64,000 bases of DNA from Pseudomonas azerbaijanoccidentalis (GCF_019145495.1 NZ_JAHSTU010000008.1:186001-250000); one strand, 5' to 3'. Counted from the first letter of the stretch, positions 1-9,119 are shown. Notes: generated by a model from the letters alone, not told the origin. Program-made: numbers and translations.

Positions 1-59
1 CGGTTAATTCAGTGTGGGCATCGCCTGCACTTGTCATGTTTTTTCTGTCCGGACGTCTC

Positions 60-1988
60 ATGCGCAGTCGCCTTTTCAATTTTTTGTCGTGTTTTTTACT
101 GTCTGCCGCTGCCGTTCAATCCGCCCAGGCGGTAGACCTGTCCACCCAACGCCAGTATTACGATGAAGCCAAGCGCGCCCTGGCCAAGGGCGACACCGGC
201 CCGTATTTCCGTTACAGCCAGGCATTGGCCGATTATCCGCTGGAGCCTTACCTGGCCTACGACGAGCTGACCGCACGCCTGAAAACCGCGAGCAATGCCG
301 AAATCGAAAAGTTTCTTGCCGAGCATGGCGACCTGCCGCAAGCCAACTGGATGAAACTGCGCTGGTTGCGCTGGCTGGCCGATCGCGGCGACTGGGCGAC
401 CTTCGTCAAGTATTACGACCCCAAGATGAATTTCACCGAGCTGGACTGCCTGAACGCGCAGTACCAGATCACTCACAACCAGAAAGCCGAAGGATACGCC
501 AACGCCAATAAACTCTGGCTCACCGGAAAATCCCAACCGGCGGCGTGTGATGCGCTGTTCGGCATTTGGGCCGCCGACGGCCAACTGACCGAACAGAAAC
601 GCTGGGAGCGCACCAAGCTCGCGGCCCAGGCGCGCAATTACCCACTGGCCAACAGTTTGACCAACGGCCTGACCACCCTCGCCCCTCGCGGGCGCTTGCT
701 GGTGGATGTGGCGCAGAACCCGGAACTGTTGAATCAGCCATCGCGCTTCACCCCGGCCGACGAGCCGATGTCCGACGTGGTCAGCCTCGGCCTGCGCCGA
801 CTTGCCCGTCAAGACCCGGACAGGGCCATGAACCTGCTGGACGGGTACGCTAGCAGCATGCATTTCTCCCGGGATGAGAAAGTCGCGATCGCAAGGGAAA
901 TCGGGCTGACGCTCGCCAAGCGTTTCGACAGCCGTGCGCTGGACATGATGACCAAGTACGACCCGGAATTGCGCGACAACACCGTGTCCGAATGGCGTTT
1001 GCGCCTGCTGCTACGCCTGGCCCGCTGGGACGACGCCTACCAGTTGACCCGCCGCCTGCCGCAGGATCTCGCGACGACCAATCGCTGGCGTTATTGGCAG
1101 GCCCGCAGCCTGGAGCTGTCGCAACCACAAAGCCCGGAACCGCAGTCCCTCTACAAGAACCTCGCCCGCGAGCGTGACTTTTATGGATTCCTCGCGGCAG
1201 ATCGTTCGCAATCTGCCTATTCGTTGAACAACAAACCGCTGGTGATGAGCCAGGCGCTGATCAATAAAGTGCGCAACACCCCCGGTGTACGCCGTGCGCT
1301 GGAATTCCATGCGCGCGGGCAAATCGTCGACGGTCGCCGCGAGTGGTATCACGTCAGCCGCCACTTCAGCCGTGACGAAATGGTTGCCCAGGCCAAGCTG
1401 GCCTACGACCTGAAATGGTATTTCCCGGCCATTCGCACGATCAGCCAGGCGCAGTATTGGGACGATCTGGATATACGTTTCCCGATGGCCCACCGCAACG
1501 CGTTGGTGCGTGAAGCGAAGAATCGCGGCTTGCACCCAAGCTGGGCGTTCGCCATTACCCGCCAGGAAAGCGCTTTCATGGATGACGCCCGTTCCGGCGT
1601 CGGCGCGTCGGGGCTGATGCAGTTGATGCCCGCCACGGCCAAGGAAACCGCCCGCAAGTTCAGCATTCCGTACGCTTCGCCGCAGCAACTGTTCGATCCG
1701 GACAAAAACATTCAGCTCGGCGCCGCCTACCTGAGCCAGGTGCACAGCCAGTTCAACGGCAACCGCGTCCTAGCCTCCGCCGCCTACAACGCCGGCCCGG
1801 GCCGCGTGCGCCAGTGGCTGCGCGGTGCCGACCACCTGAGCTTCGACGTGTGGGTGGAAAGCATCCCGTTCGACGAAACCCGCCAATACGTACAAAACGT
1901 GCTGTCGTACTCGGTGATCTACGGCCAGAAGCTCAACTCACCGCAGCCGATCGTGGATTGGCATGAGCGGTACTTCGACGATCAGTGA
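60..1988 (+). CDS. slt: Soluble lytic murein transglycosylase (Slt70 family)
   Basis: Periplasmic exo-acting enzyme that cleaves the MurNAc-GlcNAc bond of peptidoglycan to give 1,6-anhydromuropeptides, acting in wall turnover. The 642-residue product starts with a signal peptide (about residues 1-24, ending SAQA). A long alpha-superhelical region follows, then a C-terminal SLT domain. The catalytic glutamate is Glu503 in RQESAF, followed by the family motifs GLMQLMPATA and AYNAGPGRV. An upstream in-frame ATG at 12 would add 16 residues ahead of the signal peptide, so I chose the ATG at 60, which matches the usual length. The gene is monocistronic and ends at a strong bidirectional terminator shared with the convergent ABC exporter. 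Confidence 0.93.
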   Translation: MRSRLFNFLSCFLLSAAAVQSAQAVDLSTQRQYYDEAKRALAKGDTGPYFRYSQALADYPLEPYLAYDELTARLKTASNAEIEKFLAEHGDLPQANWMKLRWLRWLADRGDWATFVKYYDPKMNFTELDCLNAQYQITHNQKAEGYANANKLWLTGKSQPAACDALFGIWAADGQLTEQKRWERTKLAAQARNYPLANSLTNGLTTLAPRGRLLVDVAQNPELLNQPSRFTPADEPMSDVVSLGLRRLARQDPDRAMNLLDGYASSMHFSRDEKVAIAREIGLTLAKRFDSRALDMMTKYDPELRDNTVSEWRLRLLLRLARWDDAYQLTRRLPQDLATTNRWRYWQARSLELSQPQSPEPQSLYKNLARERDFYGFLAADRSQSAYSLNNKPLVMSQALINKVRNTPGVRRALEFHARGQIVDGRREWYHVSRHFSRDEMVAQAKLAYDLKWYFPAIRTISQAQYWDDLDIRFPMAHRNALVREAKNRGLHPSWAFAITRQESAFMDDARSGVGASGLMQLMPATAKETARKFSIPYASPQQLFDPDKNIQLGAAYLSQVHSQFNGNRVLASAAYNAGPGRVRQWLRGADHLSFDVWVESIPFDETRQYVQNVLSYSVIYGQKLNSPQPIVDWHERYFDDQ

Positions 1989-1997
1989 TACCCCTTT

Positions 1998-2127
1998 AGA
2001 AGCTGCATTGGACTGCGATCTTTTAATCTTTCTTCAACAAAAATGCCCGCATCAATCGATGCGGGCATTTTTGATTCCTACGGAGAAGCGCAGATCAAAA
2101 GATCGCAGCCTGCGGCAGCTCCTACGG
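1998..2127. repeat. REP doublet split around a terminator
   Basis: The left arm (1998-2030) is a degenerate copy of the GTAGGAGC...GCGATC REP. The right arm (2092-2127) is an intact inverted copy. Between them lies the slt/ABC terminator. The right arm overlaps the last codon positions of the ABC exporter gene: its GTAGGAGC motif contains that gene's TAG stop. Confidence 0.8.
2039..2072. terminator. Bidirectional rho-independent terminator
   Basis: A perfect 15-bp stem (2039-2053 with 2058-2072) and a 4-nt loop, with an A-run on the left and a T-run on the right. It can therefore end both slt (plus) and the convergent ABC exporter (minus). Confidence 0.9.
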
Positions 2128-3909
2128 GTGAATATCAAGCTCAGCTTTGCCATCACTGAATTGCAACGCCGCCAACCGCGCATACAGCGCATTACTGGCG
2201 ATGAGTTCTTGGTGCGTGCCTACCGCCACCAGTTTGCCTTGGTCCATCACGGCGATTCGGTCGGCGTTTTTCACGGTGGCCAGGCGATGGGCGATGACCA
2301 GGGTGGTGCGGTTTTTCATCAGGCTTGGCAGCGCTTGCTGAATCAGGTGTTCGCTTTGCGCGTCGAGGGCGCTGGTGGCTTCGTCGAGCAACAGCACTGG
2401 CGCATCCACCAGCAACGCCCGGGCAATGGCCAGACGCTGGCGCTGGCCGCCGGACAAGCCGAGGCCGCCATCGCCCAGGTGTGTCTGGTAGCCGTTGGGC
2501 ATGGCTTCGATAAAGTCGTGGGCGTAGGCGATTTTTGCCGCCTCCTGGACTTCGGCAAGCGTTGCCGTCGGGTTGCCGTAGCGGATGTTCTCTTCGATGC
2601 TGCCGAAAAACAGCGCCGGGGTTTGCGAGACCAGCGCGAAGCAACGACGCAGGTCCAACGGATCGAGTTGGGTCAACGGCGTGCCATCAATCAGGATGCG
2701 CCCCTCGGCCGGGTCGTAGAAGCGCAGCAGCAGGTCATACACCGTCGACTTGCCAGCCCCCGAAGGCCCGACCAAAGCCAGGGTTTCGCCCGACCGGATG
2801 TTCAGGCTCAAGCCGTCAACGGCATAGCTTCCAGGACGCGACGGGTAGGAAAAGCGCACATCCTGAAGCACCAATTCGCCCTTTACGCGCTCGGGTAAGG
2901 CGACAACATCGGTGGCAGGCGGCTGGATGATGTTTTCCGAACGCAGCAATTCGGCGATCCGCTCCGCAGCACCGGCTGCGCGCTGCAATTCGCCGATCAC
3001 TTCGCTCAAGGTGCCGAACGCGCTGCCAACGATCAGGCTGTAAAAAACGAACGCCGCCAGCTCACCCGCCGAAATGCGCCCGGCAATCACGTCCATGCCG
3101 CCCACCCAGAGCATGACCCCGACCGCCCCCAGTACCAACACGATCACCAGCGTAATCAGCCAGGCTCGCTGAAAGATGCGCTTGCGTGCGGTGTTGAATG
3201 CCTCCTCGACAGTGACGGCAAACCGCTGTTCGTCCTGAGACTGGTGGTTGTAGGCCTGCACGGTTTTGATTTGGCCGAGGGTCTCGGAGACATAACTGCC
3301 GATGTCGGCGATCCGATCCTGACTCAGGCGCGACAGGCTGCGCACGCGTCGGCCAAAAATCAGGATCGGCGCGATCACCAGTGGCAAGGCAACCACCACG
3401 ATGCTGGTCAGCTTGGGGTTGGTGATGAACAGCAAAACGATTCCGCCGATCACCATCAACAGATTGCGTAAAAACAGTGACAGCGAAGAACCGATCACCG
3501 ATTGCAGCAGCGTGGTATCGGCGGTCAGCCGCGACTGGATTTCCGAGCTGCGGTTGTTTTCGTAAAATCCGGGATGCAGGTAGATCAGATGGTTGAACAC
3601 CTGCCGACGAATGTCGGCGACACAGCGCTCGCCAATCCACGACACCAGATAAAACCGGGCGAAGGTGCCGAGCGCCAGCCCCAACACCAACAACATGAAA
3701 ACTCCGATGGACTGGTTGAGCAGATGCGGCGACTGAGTCATGAAGCCTTGATCCACCAACATGCGGATGCCCTGCCCCATGGACAGGGTGATGCCCGCGG
3801 TAACGATCAACGCCAATAAGGCACCGAGCGCATGCCAGCGATAAGGTGCAATGAAGCGGCTGGCCAGGCGAATGGCGCGGCGGTGGCGAACGGTGAGCAT
3901 TGGCATCAT
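2122..3909 (-). CDS. ABC exporter, fused transmembrane and ATPase domains (MsbA-like)
   Basis: Inner-membrane half-transporter expected to act as a homodimer exporting a lipid or drug-like substrate. The 595 residues hold an N-terminal six-helix ABC transmembrane domain (about 20-310) and a C-terminal nucleotide-binding domain. Visible motifs are Walker A GPSGAGKST (about 379-387), signature LSGGQRQRLAIARAL, Walker B LLLDEATSALD and the H-loop VIAHR. The substrate cannot be read from sequence; a lipid A flippase or multidrug role are both possible, but a dedicated msbA is normally found with lpxK, which is absent here. The TAG stop lies inside the GTAGGAGC core of an adjacent REP, so the C-terminus may have been set by the repeat. 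Single-gene unit. Confidence 0.85.
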   Translation of the reverse strand: MMPMLTVRHRRAIRLASRFIAPYRWHALGALLALIVTAGITLSMGQGIRMLVDQGFMTQSPHLLNQSIGVFMLLVLGLALGTFARFYLVSWIGERCVADIRRQVFNHLIYLHPGFYENNRSSEIQSRLTADTTLLQSVIGSSLSLFLRNLLMVIGGIVLLFITNPKLTSIVVVALPLVIAPILIFGRRVRSLSRLSQDRIADIGSYVSETLGQIKTVQAYNHQSQDEQRFAVTVEEAFNTARKRIFQRAWLITLVIVLVLGAVGVMLWVGGMDVIAGRISAGELAAFVFYSLIVGSAFGTLSEVIGELQRAAGAAERIAELLRSENIIQPPATDVVALPERVKGELVLQDVRFSYPSRPGSYAVDGLSLNIRSGETLALVGPSGAGKSTVYDLLLRFYDPAEGRILIDGTPLTQLDPLDLRRCFALVSQTPALFFGSIEENIRYGNPTATLAEVQEAAKIAYAHDFIEAMPNGYQTHLGDGGLGLSGGQRQRLAIARALLVDAPVLLLDEATSALDAQSEHLIQQALPSLMKNRTTLVIAHRLATVKNADRIAVMDQGKLVAVGTHQELIASNALYARLAALQFSDGKAELDIHP

Positions 3910-4160
3910 CCAGGACGGGGCAATTGATAAAGGTGACCTACACCGATCAATGGGGTGGAACTTGGTAAATCACAATGAGTCAGGTTAATTATGACCACCA
4001 AGCCTAGATGCTAGACGCTATCGGTCTAAGGTCTGGGTGGCAACGCCGCGCTATTTCTGGTGGACTGTTATTGCCGTTCGGGAGTGATCGCAGGGAGTTG
4101 TCATAGCCTGGTCACCTGGCGGTTTTAAAGTAGGCACACAACCTGATGAGGAGACAGGCC

Positions 4161-4340
4161 ATGTCCTTGCAAAACAGCAGCGATGACAAGATTCAAGTGA
4201 TCCGTACGCAGCCAGACCAGTCTCTGGGTTGCTCGATTATTGATGAACAGGGCCGCGAAGTACCGATCACTGAAGACATGATCCAGCAAGCGTGCAGCGA
4301 GCTGGAAAAGCGATTGGTCAAGCCTGCCGAACAAGAGTGA
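4161..4340 (+). CDS. Small conserved PA1571-like protein of unknown function
   Basis: A 59-residue acidic protein with no signal peptide or membrane segment. It resembles the short Pseudomonas proteins grouped around PA1571, whose function I do not know. The start is the ATG at 4161, preceded by GAGGAGACAGG; an in-frame ATG at 4146 lies inside or upstream of that ribosome binding site and is rejected. A clear terminator follows 20 nt after the stop, which supports a real, independently expressed gene. The internal sequence (CSIIDEQGREVPITEDMI) has normal GC-rich codon use. Confidence 0.75.
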   Translation: MSLQNSSDDKIQVIRTQPDQSLGCSIIDEQGREVPITEDMIQQACSELEKRLVKPAEQE

Positions 4341-4360
4341 TGTAGCCACCGTCTTCTTGA

Positions 4361-4386
4361 CCCGGCCCCTGATGGCCGGGTTTTTT
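4361..4386 (+). terminator. Rho-independent terminator of the PA1571-like gene
   Basis: Stem CCCGGCC (4361-4367) with GGCCGGG (4374-4380), followed by six T. Confidence 0.9.
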
Positions 4387-4411
4387 ATGCCAACAAGGCC
4401 TACATTGTTTG

Positions 4412-4489
4412 TGTAGGAGCTGCCGAAGGCTGCGATCTTTTGATTTTCAAGGGCAAGATCAAAAGATCGCAGCCTGCGGCAGCTCCCAC
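4412..4489. repeat. REP doublet (GTAGGAGC/GCGATC family)
   Basis: Two inverted REPs: GTAGGAGCTGCCGAAGG-type on the left and an inverted GTGGGAGCTGCCGCAGG-type copy on the right. It starts 12 nt after the stop of pdxB on the minus strand. Confidence 0.85.
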
Positions 4490-4501
4490 TTAAGTGTAGG
4501 G

Positions 4502-5644
4502 TCAGACCGCTGTTGCACCCAGCGCCGCCACAATCCGCTGCAACTCAGGCGCATCACCGTCGATCCGCACCTGCAAGCCATCTATCTCCCGCCGGGACGG
4601 GTAGTTCTTGCGCAGCACATCAAACGCCGCCCGCTGTTCGCTCACACTGCCAACCAGGCTGCGGCGAAAATCCGCATCGTCGCGGCGCGGGTCGTACACG
4701 CCTCGGCACAACATCGCCAGCACCCAGGCCGGATCGCTGTGCGCGCTCAAGGTCACTTGCGATAACCAGGGCGCCGGCAAAAGATCACTCAAGCTGACCC
4801 GGGCCGGTTGCCCGAGGAAATCGCAATACGCCTGGTAGATCTGTGCGGTGCCGCGTTGTTTGCCATCGAGGCTGTAACCGGCAATGTGCGGCGTCGCCAG
4901 TACGCAGAGCTCGGCCAGGGCCACATCGACTTCCGGCTCGCCTTCCCAGACATCCAGCACCGCTTGCAAGTCTTCGCGTTCCAGCAACACATCGCGCAAT
5001 GCAGCGTTGTTGACCACCGGACCGCGGCTGGCGTTGATCAGCCACGCGCCAGGCTTGAGCTGGTTCAAACGTTTTTTATCAAACAGATGCCAGGTCGACT
5101 GCGGTCCTTGTTTGGTCAGCGGCGTATGCAGGCTAATCACGTCGCAGTGCTCGATGATCTCCTCAAGGCTGACGTAATCCCCGCTCTCGGCGGCCTGACG
5201 CGGCGGGTCACAGACCAGCACCTTCCAACCCAGCCCTTGCAGGACCTTGACCAGTCGCCCGCCCACTTCACCGGCCCCGACCACGCCATAGGTGCGCTGG
5301 GTCAGATCGACGCCTTCGATTTCGGCCAGGGTCAACAGGCTGCCGAGCACATAATCGACCACACCCCGGGCATTACAGCCGGGCGCACTGGACCAGGTGA
5401 TGCCGGCCTGCTGAAAGTAATCGAGGTCCAGGTGATCGGTGCCGATGGTGCAGGTGCCGACAAAACGCACCTTGCTGCCTTCAAGCAACGCGCGGTTGAC
5501 GTTGGTCACTGAGCGCACCAGCAATACGTCAGCCTGTTCGACGGTGGCGCGGTCGATGGAGCGACCCGGCACCCGGCGGATTTCACCGAAACCTTCGAAG
5601 AAGGCATCGAGCAGGGGGATATTTTCGTCGGCAACAATCAGCAT
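4502..5644 (-). CDS. pdxB: Erythronate-4-phosphate dehydrogenase
   Basis: Second step of DXP-dependent pyridoxal 5'-phosphate synthesis: oxidises 4-phospho-D-erythronate to 2-oxo-3-hydroxy-4-phosphobutanoate, NAD-dependent and cytosolic. The 380 residues begin MLIVADENIPLLDAFF. They show the D-2-hydroxyacid dehydrogenase fold with NAD motif GVVGAGEVGG (about 118-130), SRGPVVN, and the catalytic His in TPHIAGYSLDG near residue 254. A C-terminal PdxB dimerisation domain follows. The start ATG at 5644 has AAAGGAG just upstream. Longer in-frame extension to 5869 runs through REP DNA and is rejected. Single gene, divergent from the MATE pump. Confidence 0.95.
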   Translation of the reverse strand: MLIVADENIPLLDAFFEGFGEIRRVPGRSIDRATVEQADVLLVRSVTNVNRALLEGSKVRFVGTCTIGTDHLDLDYFQQAGITWSSAPGCNARGVVDYVLGSLLTLAEIEGVDLTQRTYGVVGAGEVGGRLVKVLQGLGWKVLVCDPPRQAAESGDYVSLEEIIEHCDVISLHTPLTKQGPQSTWHLFDKKRLNQLKPGAWLINASRGPVVNNAALRDVLLEREDLQAVLDVWEGEPEVDVALAELCVLATPHIAGYSLDGKQRGTAQIYQAYCDFLGQPARVSLSDLLPAPWLSQVTLSAHSDPAWVLAMLCRGVYDPRRDDADFRRSLVGSVSEQRAAFDVLRKNYPSRREIDGLQVRIDGDAPELQRIVAALGATAV

Positions 5645-5720
5645 GGCAGGCTCCTTTGGCGGATCGGCAGTGTAGGCGGAGATGACGGTGAACAGCCAGC
5701 GAGCATTACACCTGACCCGC

Positions 5721-5849
5721 AGTAGCTGGCGAAGCCTGCGTTCGGCTGCGGTAGTCGTGAAGTTTGAGCCTGCGGTGCAGCAGAAAAACCGCGTGCACAG
5801 GTTTTTACGACTGCGGTGCAGCAGAACGCAGGCTGCGCCAGCTGCTACT
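5721..5849. repeat. REP doublet of the GTAGCAGC...GCGTTC subfamily
   Basis: Left arm AGTAGCTGGCGAAGCCTGCG and an inverted right arm ending GCCAGCTGCTAC, with internal sequence rich in GCGGTGCAGCAG. It lies in the divergent pdxB/MATE region, so it may sit close to both promoters. The same subfamily recurs at 41043-41181. Confidence 0.75.
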
Positions 5850-5930
5850 TGTGCCTTTCTCGGATTCAATTACAAATCCACAACACGGGTCTTTTCCTGA
5901 CCGCTGCGTCAACGCGTAGAATGCGCGCCT

Positions 5931-7364
5931 GTGCAACAATACCTTTTGGACGTTTTGCTATTGAATCCTGTAACTGAAAATATCGTCGCCGCGGCACCCT
6001 CGCGGACGACGCCTGTAAGCGTTGAGCTTAAAGGCCTGCTCAGCCTGGCGCTGCCCATCATGATCGCGCAACTGGCCACCACGGCCATGGGCTTTGTCGA
6101 TGCGGTGATGGCCGGCCGCGTCAGCCCGCGGGACCTGGCCTCGGTAGCCCTGGGCAACTCGATCTGGATTCCGGTCTACCTGCTGATGTCCGGCGTGCTG
6201 CTAGCGACCACACCCAAGGTCGCGCAACGTTTTGGCGCCGAGCAGTTCGACGAGATCGGCCCACTGGTGCGCCAGGCATTGTGGCTGGCACTGTGTGTCG
6301 GGTTGATCGGCAGTGGCCTGCTGCTTGCCGCCGAGCCGATCCTGCACTGGATGAAAGTCGATGCGCAGTTGATCGAGCCCAGCATGGGCTACCTGCACGG
6401 GATCGCCTTCGGCTTGCCGGGCATGGCGTTCTATTACGTGCTGCGCTGCTACAGCGATGGCATGGGCCGGACTCGCCCAAGCATGGTCATTGGTTTGTGC
6501 GGCCTGTTGCTGAACATCCCGCTGAACTATGCGCTGATCTATGGCCATTTCGGCGCACCGGCCCTGGGTGGCGTTGGTTGCGGGTGGGCCAGCGGCATCG
6601 TCATGTGGTTCATGGCATTGAGCATGGCCGCCTGGACCTTCTGGGCGCCGTTCTATGCGCGCACCCGGGTGTTGGTGCGGTTCGACCGCCCGCAGTGGGC
6701 CGTGATCAAGCGTCTGGTCAGCATCGGTCTGCCAATCGGTATCGCCGTTTTCGCCGAGTCGAGCATCTTCGCGGTCATCGCCCTGCTGATCGGCAGTCTC
6801 GGCTCCACTGTGGTGGCCGGCCATCAAATTGCCCTGAACATCAGCTCACTGCTGTTCATGATTCCTTACTCGCTGGGCATGGCGGTGACTGTTCGCGTCG
6901 GTCAGGCACTGGGGGCCGGCAATCCGTGGCAAGCGCGGTTCGCGGCGAAGGTCGGGCTCGGTGCCGCACTGGTGTTTGCGGCGTTTTCGGCGACGCTGAT
7001 CCTGTGCCTGCGCGAGCCGATCGCATCTATCTACACGCCGGACAAGGCCGTGATCCAGATCGCCTCGATGCTGATTGTGTATGCCGCGCTGTACCAGTTT
7101 TCCGATGCGATCCAGGTGATTTGCGCAGGCGCACTGCGTGGCTATCAGGACACGCGTGTGACGATGATCCTGACACTGTTCGCCTATTGGGGCATCGGCC
7201 TGCCGGTCGGTTACGTGCTGGGGCTGACCGATTGGTTCGGTCCGGCCAGCGGTCCGAGCGGACTGTGGGAAGGTCTGATCGCCGGCTTGAGTTGCGCGGC
7301 GCTGATGCTGTCGATCCGCCTGACACGCAGTGCGCGCAAGCGAATCCGGCTCAGCCTTCGCTAA
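5931..7364 (+). CDS. pmpM: MATE family multidrug efflux transporter (PmpM-like)
   Basis: Inner-membrane cation-coupled antiporter exporting cationic drugs and dyes. The 477-residue protein has 12 predicted membrane segments in two MatE repeats and carries PIMIAQLATTAMGFVDAVMAGR near the N-terminus, as in NorM/PmpM-type proteins. Length equals that expected for P. aeruginosa PmpM, so the GTG at 5931 is taken as the start. No strong ribosome site is visible, and a TTG at 5961 is possible; the first in-frame ATG (around residue 44) would remove part of the first helix. Convergent with tusA. Confidence 0.85.
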   Translation: MQQYLLDVLLLNPVTENIVAAAPSRTTPVSVELKGLLSLALPIMIAQLATTAMGFVDAVMAGRVSPRDLASVALGNSIWIPVYLLMSGVLLATTPKVAQRFGAEQFDEIGPLVRQALWLALCVGLIGSGLLLAAEPILHWMKVDAQLIEPSMGYLHGIAFGLPGMAFYYVLRCYSDGMGRTRPSMVIGLCGLLLNIPLNYALIYGHFGAPALGGVGCGWASGIVMWFMALSMAAWTFWAPFYARTRVLVRFDRPQWAVIKRLVSIGLPIGIAVFAESSIFAVIALLIGSLGSTVVAGHQIALNISSLLFMIPYSLGMAVTVRVGQALGAGNPWQARFAAKVGLGAALVFAAFSATLILCLREPIASIYTPDKAVIQIASMLIVYAALYQFSDAIQVICAGALRGYQDTRVTMILTLFAYWGIGLPVGYVLGLTDWFGPASGPSGLWEGLIAGLSCAALMLSIRLTRSARKRIRLSLR

Positions 7365-7378
7365 TCACCACGGCCTGT

Positions 7379-7400
7379 AGGAGCCGGCTTGCCGGCTCCT
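7379..7400. terminator. Perfect hairpin between convergent pmpM and tusA
   Basis: AGGAGCCGGC/GCCGGCTCCT forms a 10-bp stem with a 2-nt loop. It also matches a REP core (GTAGGAGC followed by a GCCGGC stem). It is only 8 nt from the tusA stop on the minus strand. The flanking T-tract is weak (GCGGATTTTA), so it may be a REP serving as a weak terminator. Confidence 0.5.
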
Positions 7401-7407
7401 GCGGATT

Positions 7408-7659
7408 TTACGTGGATTTCTTGCGAATCCAGTACAGATAGGTGCCGGCGTCTTCGTGTTGCGCCACCAGTTCGTGGTCAAGAAACACGCAGAACTTGGG
7501 GATGTCACGACGGGTCGACGGATCGGTGGCAATCACCTTGAGCAGGCCACCGGGTGTCAGGTCACGGATGTGCTGGTGCAGCATCATCACCGGCTCCGGG
7601 CAGTTGAGCCCCCTGGCGTCGAGGGTGCCGTCAACCGGCGAATCTAGCATGTCACTCAT
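7408..7659 (-). CDS. tusA: Sulfur carrier protein TusA
   Basis: Cytosolic sulfur relay protein that accepts persulfide from IscS and passes it on for tRNA 2-thiouridine synthesis and molybdenum cofactor sulfuration. The 83-residue product starts MSDMLDSPVDGTLDARG and carries the CPxP motif with the active Cys20 in GLNCPEP. The ATG at 7659 has CAGGAG ahead of it; an upstream in-frame start at 7725 would add 22 residues not seen in the family. It is followed on the minus-strand side by the pmpM/tusA hairpin. Confidence 0.93.
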   Translation of the reverse strand: MSDMLDSPVDGTLDARGLNCPEPVMMLHQHIRDLTPGGLLKVIATDPSTRRDIPKFCVFLDHELVAQHEDAGTYLYWIRKKST

Positions 7660-7740
7660 GATCAACTCCTGAAACTTGCCGGCATTGTCGCGCATTGCCG
7701 CCGCACTTAACAAATTACCCGACACAACACCGCCCTATAA

Positions 7741-7826
7741 GTGCTGCCGCAGGCTGCGATCTTTTGATCCTGCTCTATGACGTAAAGAGCAAAGTCAAAT
7801 GATCGCAGCCTGCGGCAGCTCCTACA
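7741..7826. repeat. REP doublet (GTAGGAGC/GCGATC family)
   Basis: Left arm GTGCTGCCGCAGGCTGCGATC and inverted right arm GATCGCAGCCTGCGGCAGC. The right arm ends 13 nt from the rlmM stop. Confidence 0.85.
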
Positions 7827-7839
7827 GGGGGCCAGTCAA

Positions 7840-8913
7840 TTAGCGGGACTTGGGTTTCTTCACGTCCAGCCGGCGCAAGTGGCAGGTCACTTCTTCGCGG
7901 TCGTGGTACAGCTGCTTGCAGCCGATCTCGACCTTGATGCCCCGGGCCTTGAAACCATCGGCAATGCGCTCCAGCAGACGCTTCACTTCGGCATAGCGCT
8001 GTTTCATCGGCAACTTGAGGTTGACCACCGCTTCGCGGCAGTGCCCTTCGCCGATCCACTCTTCGAGCATCGCCGCGTTGCGTGCCGGTTTCTCGACGAT
8101 ATCGCAAACCATCCAGTCCACCGGTTGCTTGGGCTTGAAGGTGAAACCGTCGGCCATCAAATGCTGGACCAGACCGGTGTCCATCAGGCTTTCGGCCATC
8201 GGGCCGTTGTCGATGGCGGTCACCAGCATGCCGCGATTGACCAGTTGCCAGGTCCAGCCACCCGGTGCAGCACCGAGGTCGACGCCGGTCATGTCGCTGT
8301 GCAGGCGCTCGTCCCATTGGTCACGCGGGATAAAGTGGTGCCAAGCCTCTTCCAGTTTCAACGTCGAACGGCTCGGCGCCTCGCGGGGAAATTTCAGGCG
8401 TGGAATGCCCATCGGCCACATCGCCGAGTTGTTCGACTCAGCCAGGCCAACGAACACTTCACGACCGCTCTTGAAGGTCAGCAGCAGGCGCGGCTTGCTG
8501 GCGTCGTCCACCAGATTGCCGGCCGCCAGCAGGGCCTTGCGCAGGTGAACTTCGAATTTCTTGCAGAAATTCGACAGCTCCTTGCCGTCGTTGGTGTCGA
8601 CCATTTCCAGCCACAGGCTGCCACACACCGGAAAATCCGCCATGTGCGCGAGGATCACGCTGATACGGTCGGTTTCCGGCAGATCAATAAAGATGCCCCG
8701 GGCCCATTGGCGCGGGAAGATCAATCGTTCGAAACGCTGACCACGCATCAGACGCTCGGCGCCGTCTTCTTCGGTGCAGACAAATTCGGCGCAGGCACTG
8801 GCGGCCTTGGCCTTGGCATAACCGGCCACGTTCAGTTGTGCGGCGAGGTCGGAAATCTCGGAACAGACTTCGCCTTCGAAGCCTGGCCGGCAATGCATGA
8901 ATAGGGTGTTCAT
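7840..8913 (-). CDS. rlmM: 23S rRNA (cytidine-2498-2'-O)-methyltransferase
   Basis: Uses S-adenosylmethionine to 2'-O-methylate C2498 of 23S rRNA. The 357-residue protein begins MNTLFMHCRPGFEGE. It has an N-terminal THUMP-like region (about 1-170) and a C-terminal Rossmann methyltransferase domain with the SAM motif DLGAAPGGWTWQL (about 211-223), followed by the expected catalytic K-D-K-E type residues (NLKLPMKQRY near 300). The start at 8913 was chosen over an upstream alternative at 8979 because of family length and the CAGGAGTAAG just ahead of it. Divergent from acnA. Confidence 0.93.
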   Translation of the reverse strand: MNTLFMHCRPGFEGEVCSEISDLAAQLNVAGYAKAKAASACAEFVCTEEDGAERLMRGQRFERLIFPRQWARGIFIDLPETDRISVILAHMADFPVCGSLWLEMVDTNDGKELSNFCKKFEVHLRKALLAAGNLVDDASKPRLLLTFKSGREVFVGLAESNNSAMWPMGIPRLKFPREAPSRSTLKLEEAWHHFIPRDQWDERLHSDMTGVDLGAAPGGWTWQLVNRGMLVTAIDNGPMAESLMDTGLVQHLMADGFTFKPKQPVDWMVCDIVEKPARNAAMLEEWIGEGHCREAVVNLKLPMKQRYAEVKRLLERIADGFKARGIKVEIGCKQLYHDREEVTCHLRRLDVKKPKSR

Positions 8914-9099
8914 TCTTACTCCTGGGCAGATGGCGAGACATTCAACCACTGCGCGATGCCCAGGCTTGCTCTGGAGCAAAGCCTGTCACGAAAACCGGCG
9001 CATGATAGCCGAGATCGGAACCTGGGGTCTGTCCATAGAGTCCAGTTATTAGCCAGCTACTTAAAACAGGGCTAGGTTTAATGCTCTGCCCGTCGCCTC

Positions 9100-9119
9100 A
9101 GTCCGTAGCCGTGCGGACT
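9100..9119 (+). promoter_or_regulatory. Leader hairpin next to the acnA ribosome site
   Basis: AGTCCG (9100-9105) pairs with CGGACT (9114-9119), ending one base before the AAAGGAG ribosome binding site (9121-9127). It could affect translation of acnA; no known RNA family is recognised. Confidence 0.35.

Noticed and set aside
4030..4100. Sigma-54 promoter upstream of the PA1571-like gene (TGGACTGTTATTGC)
   Set aside because: The GG to GC spacing is 9 instead of 10 nt and flanking consensus bases are missing.
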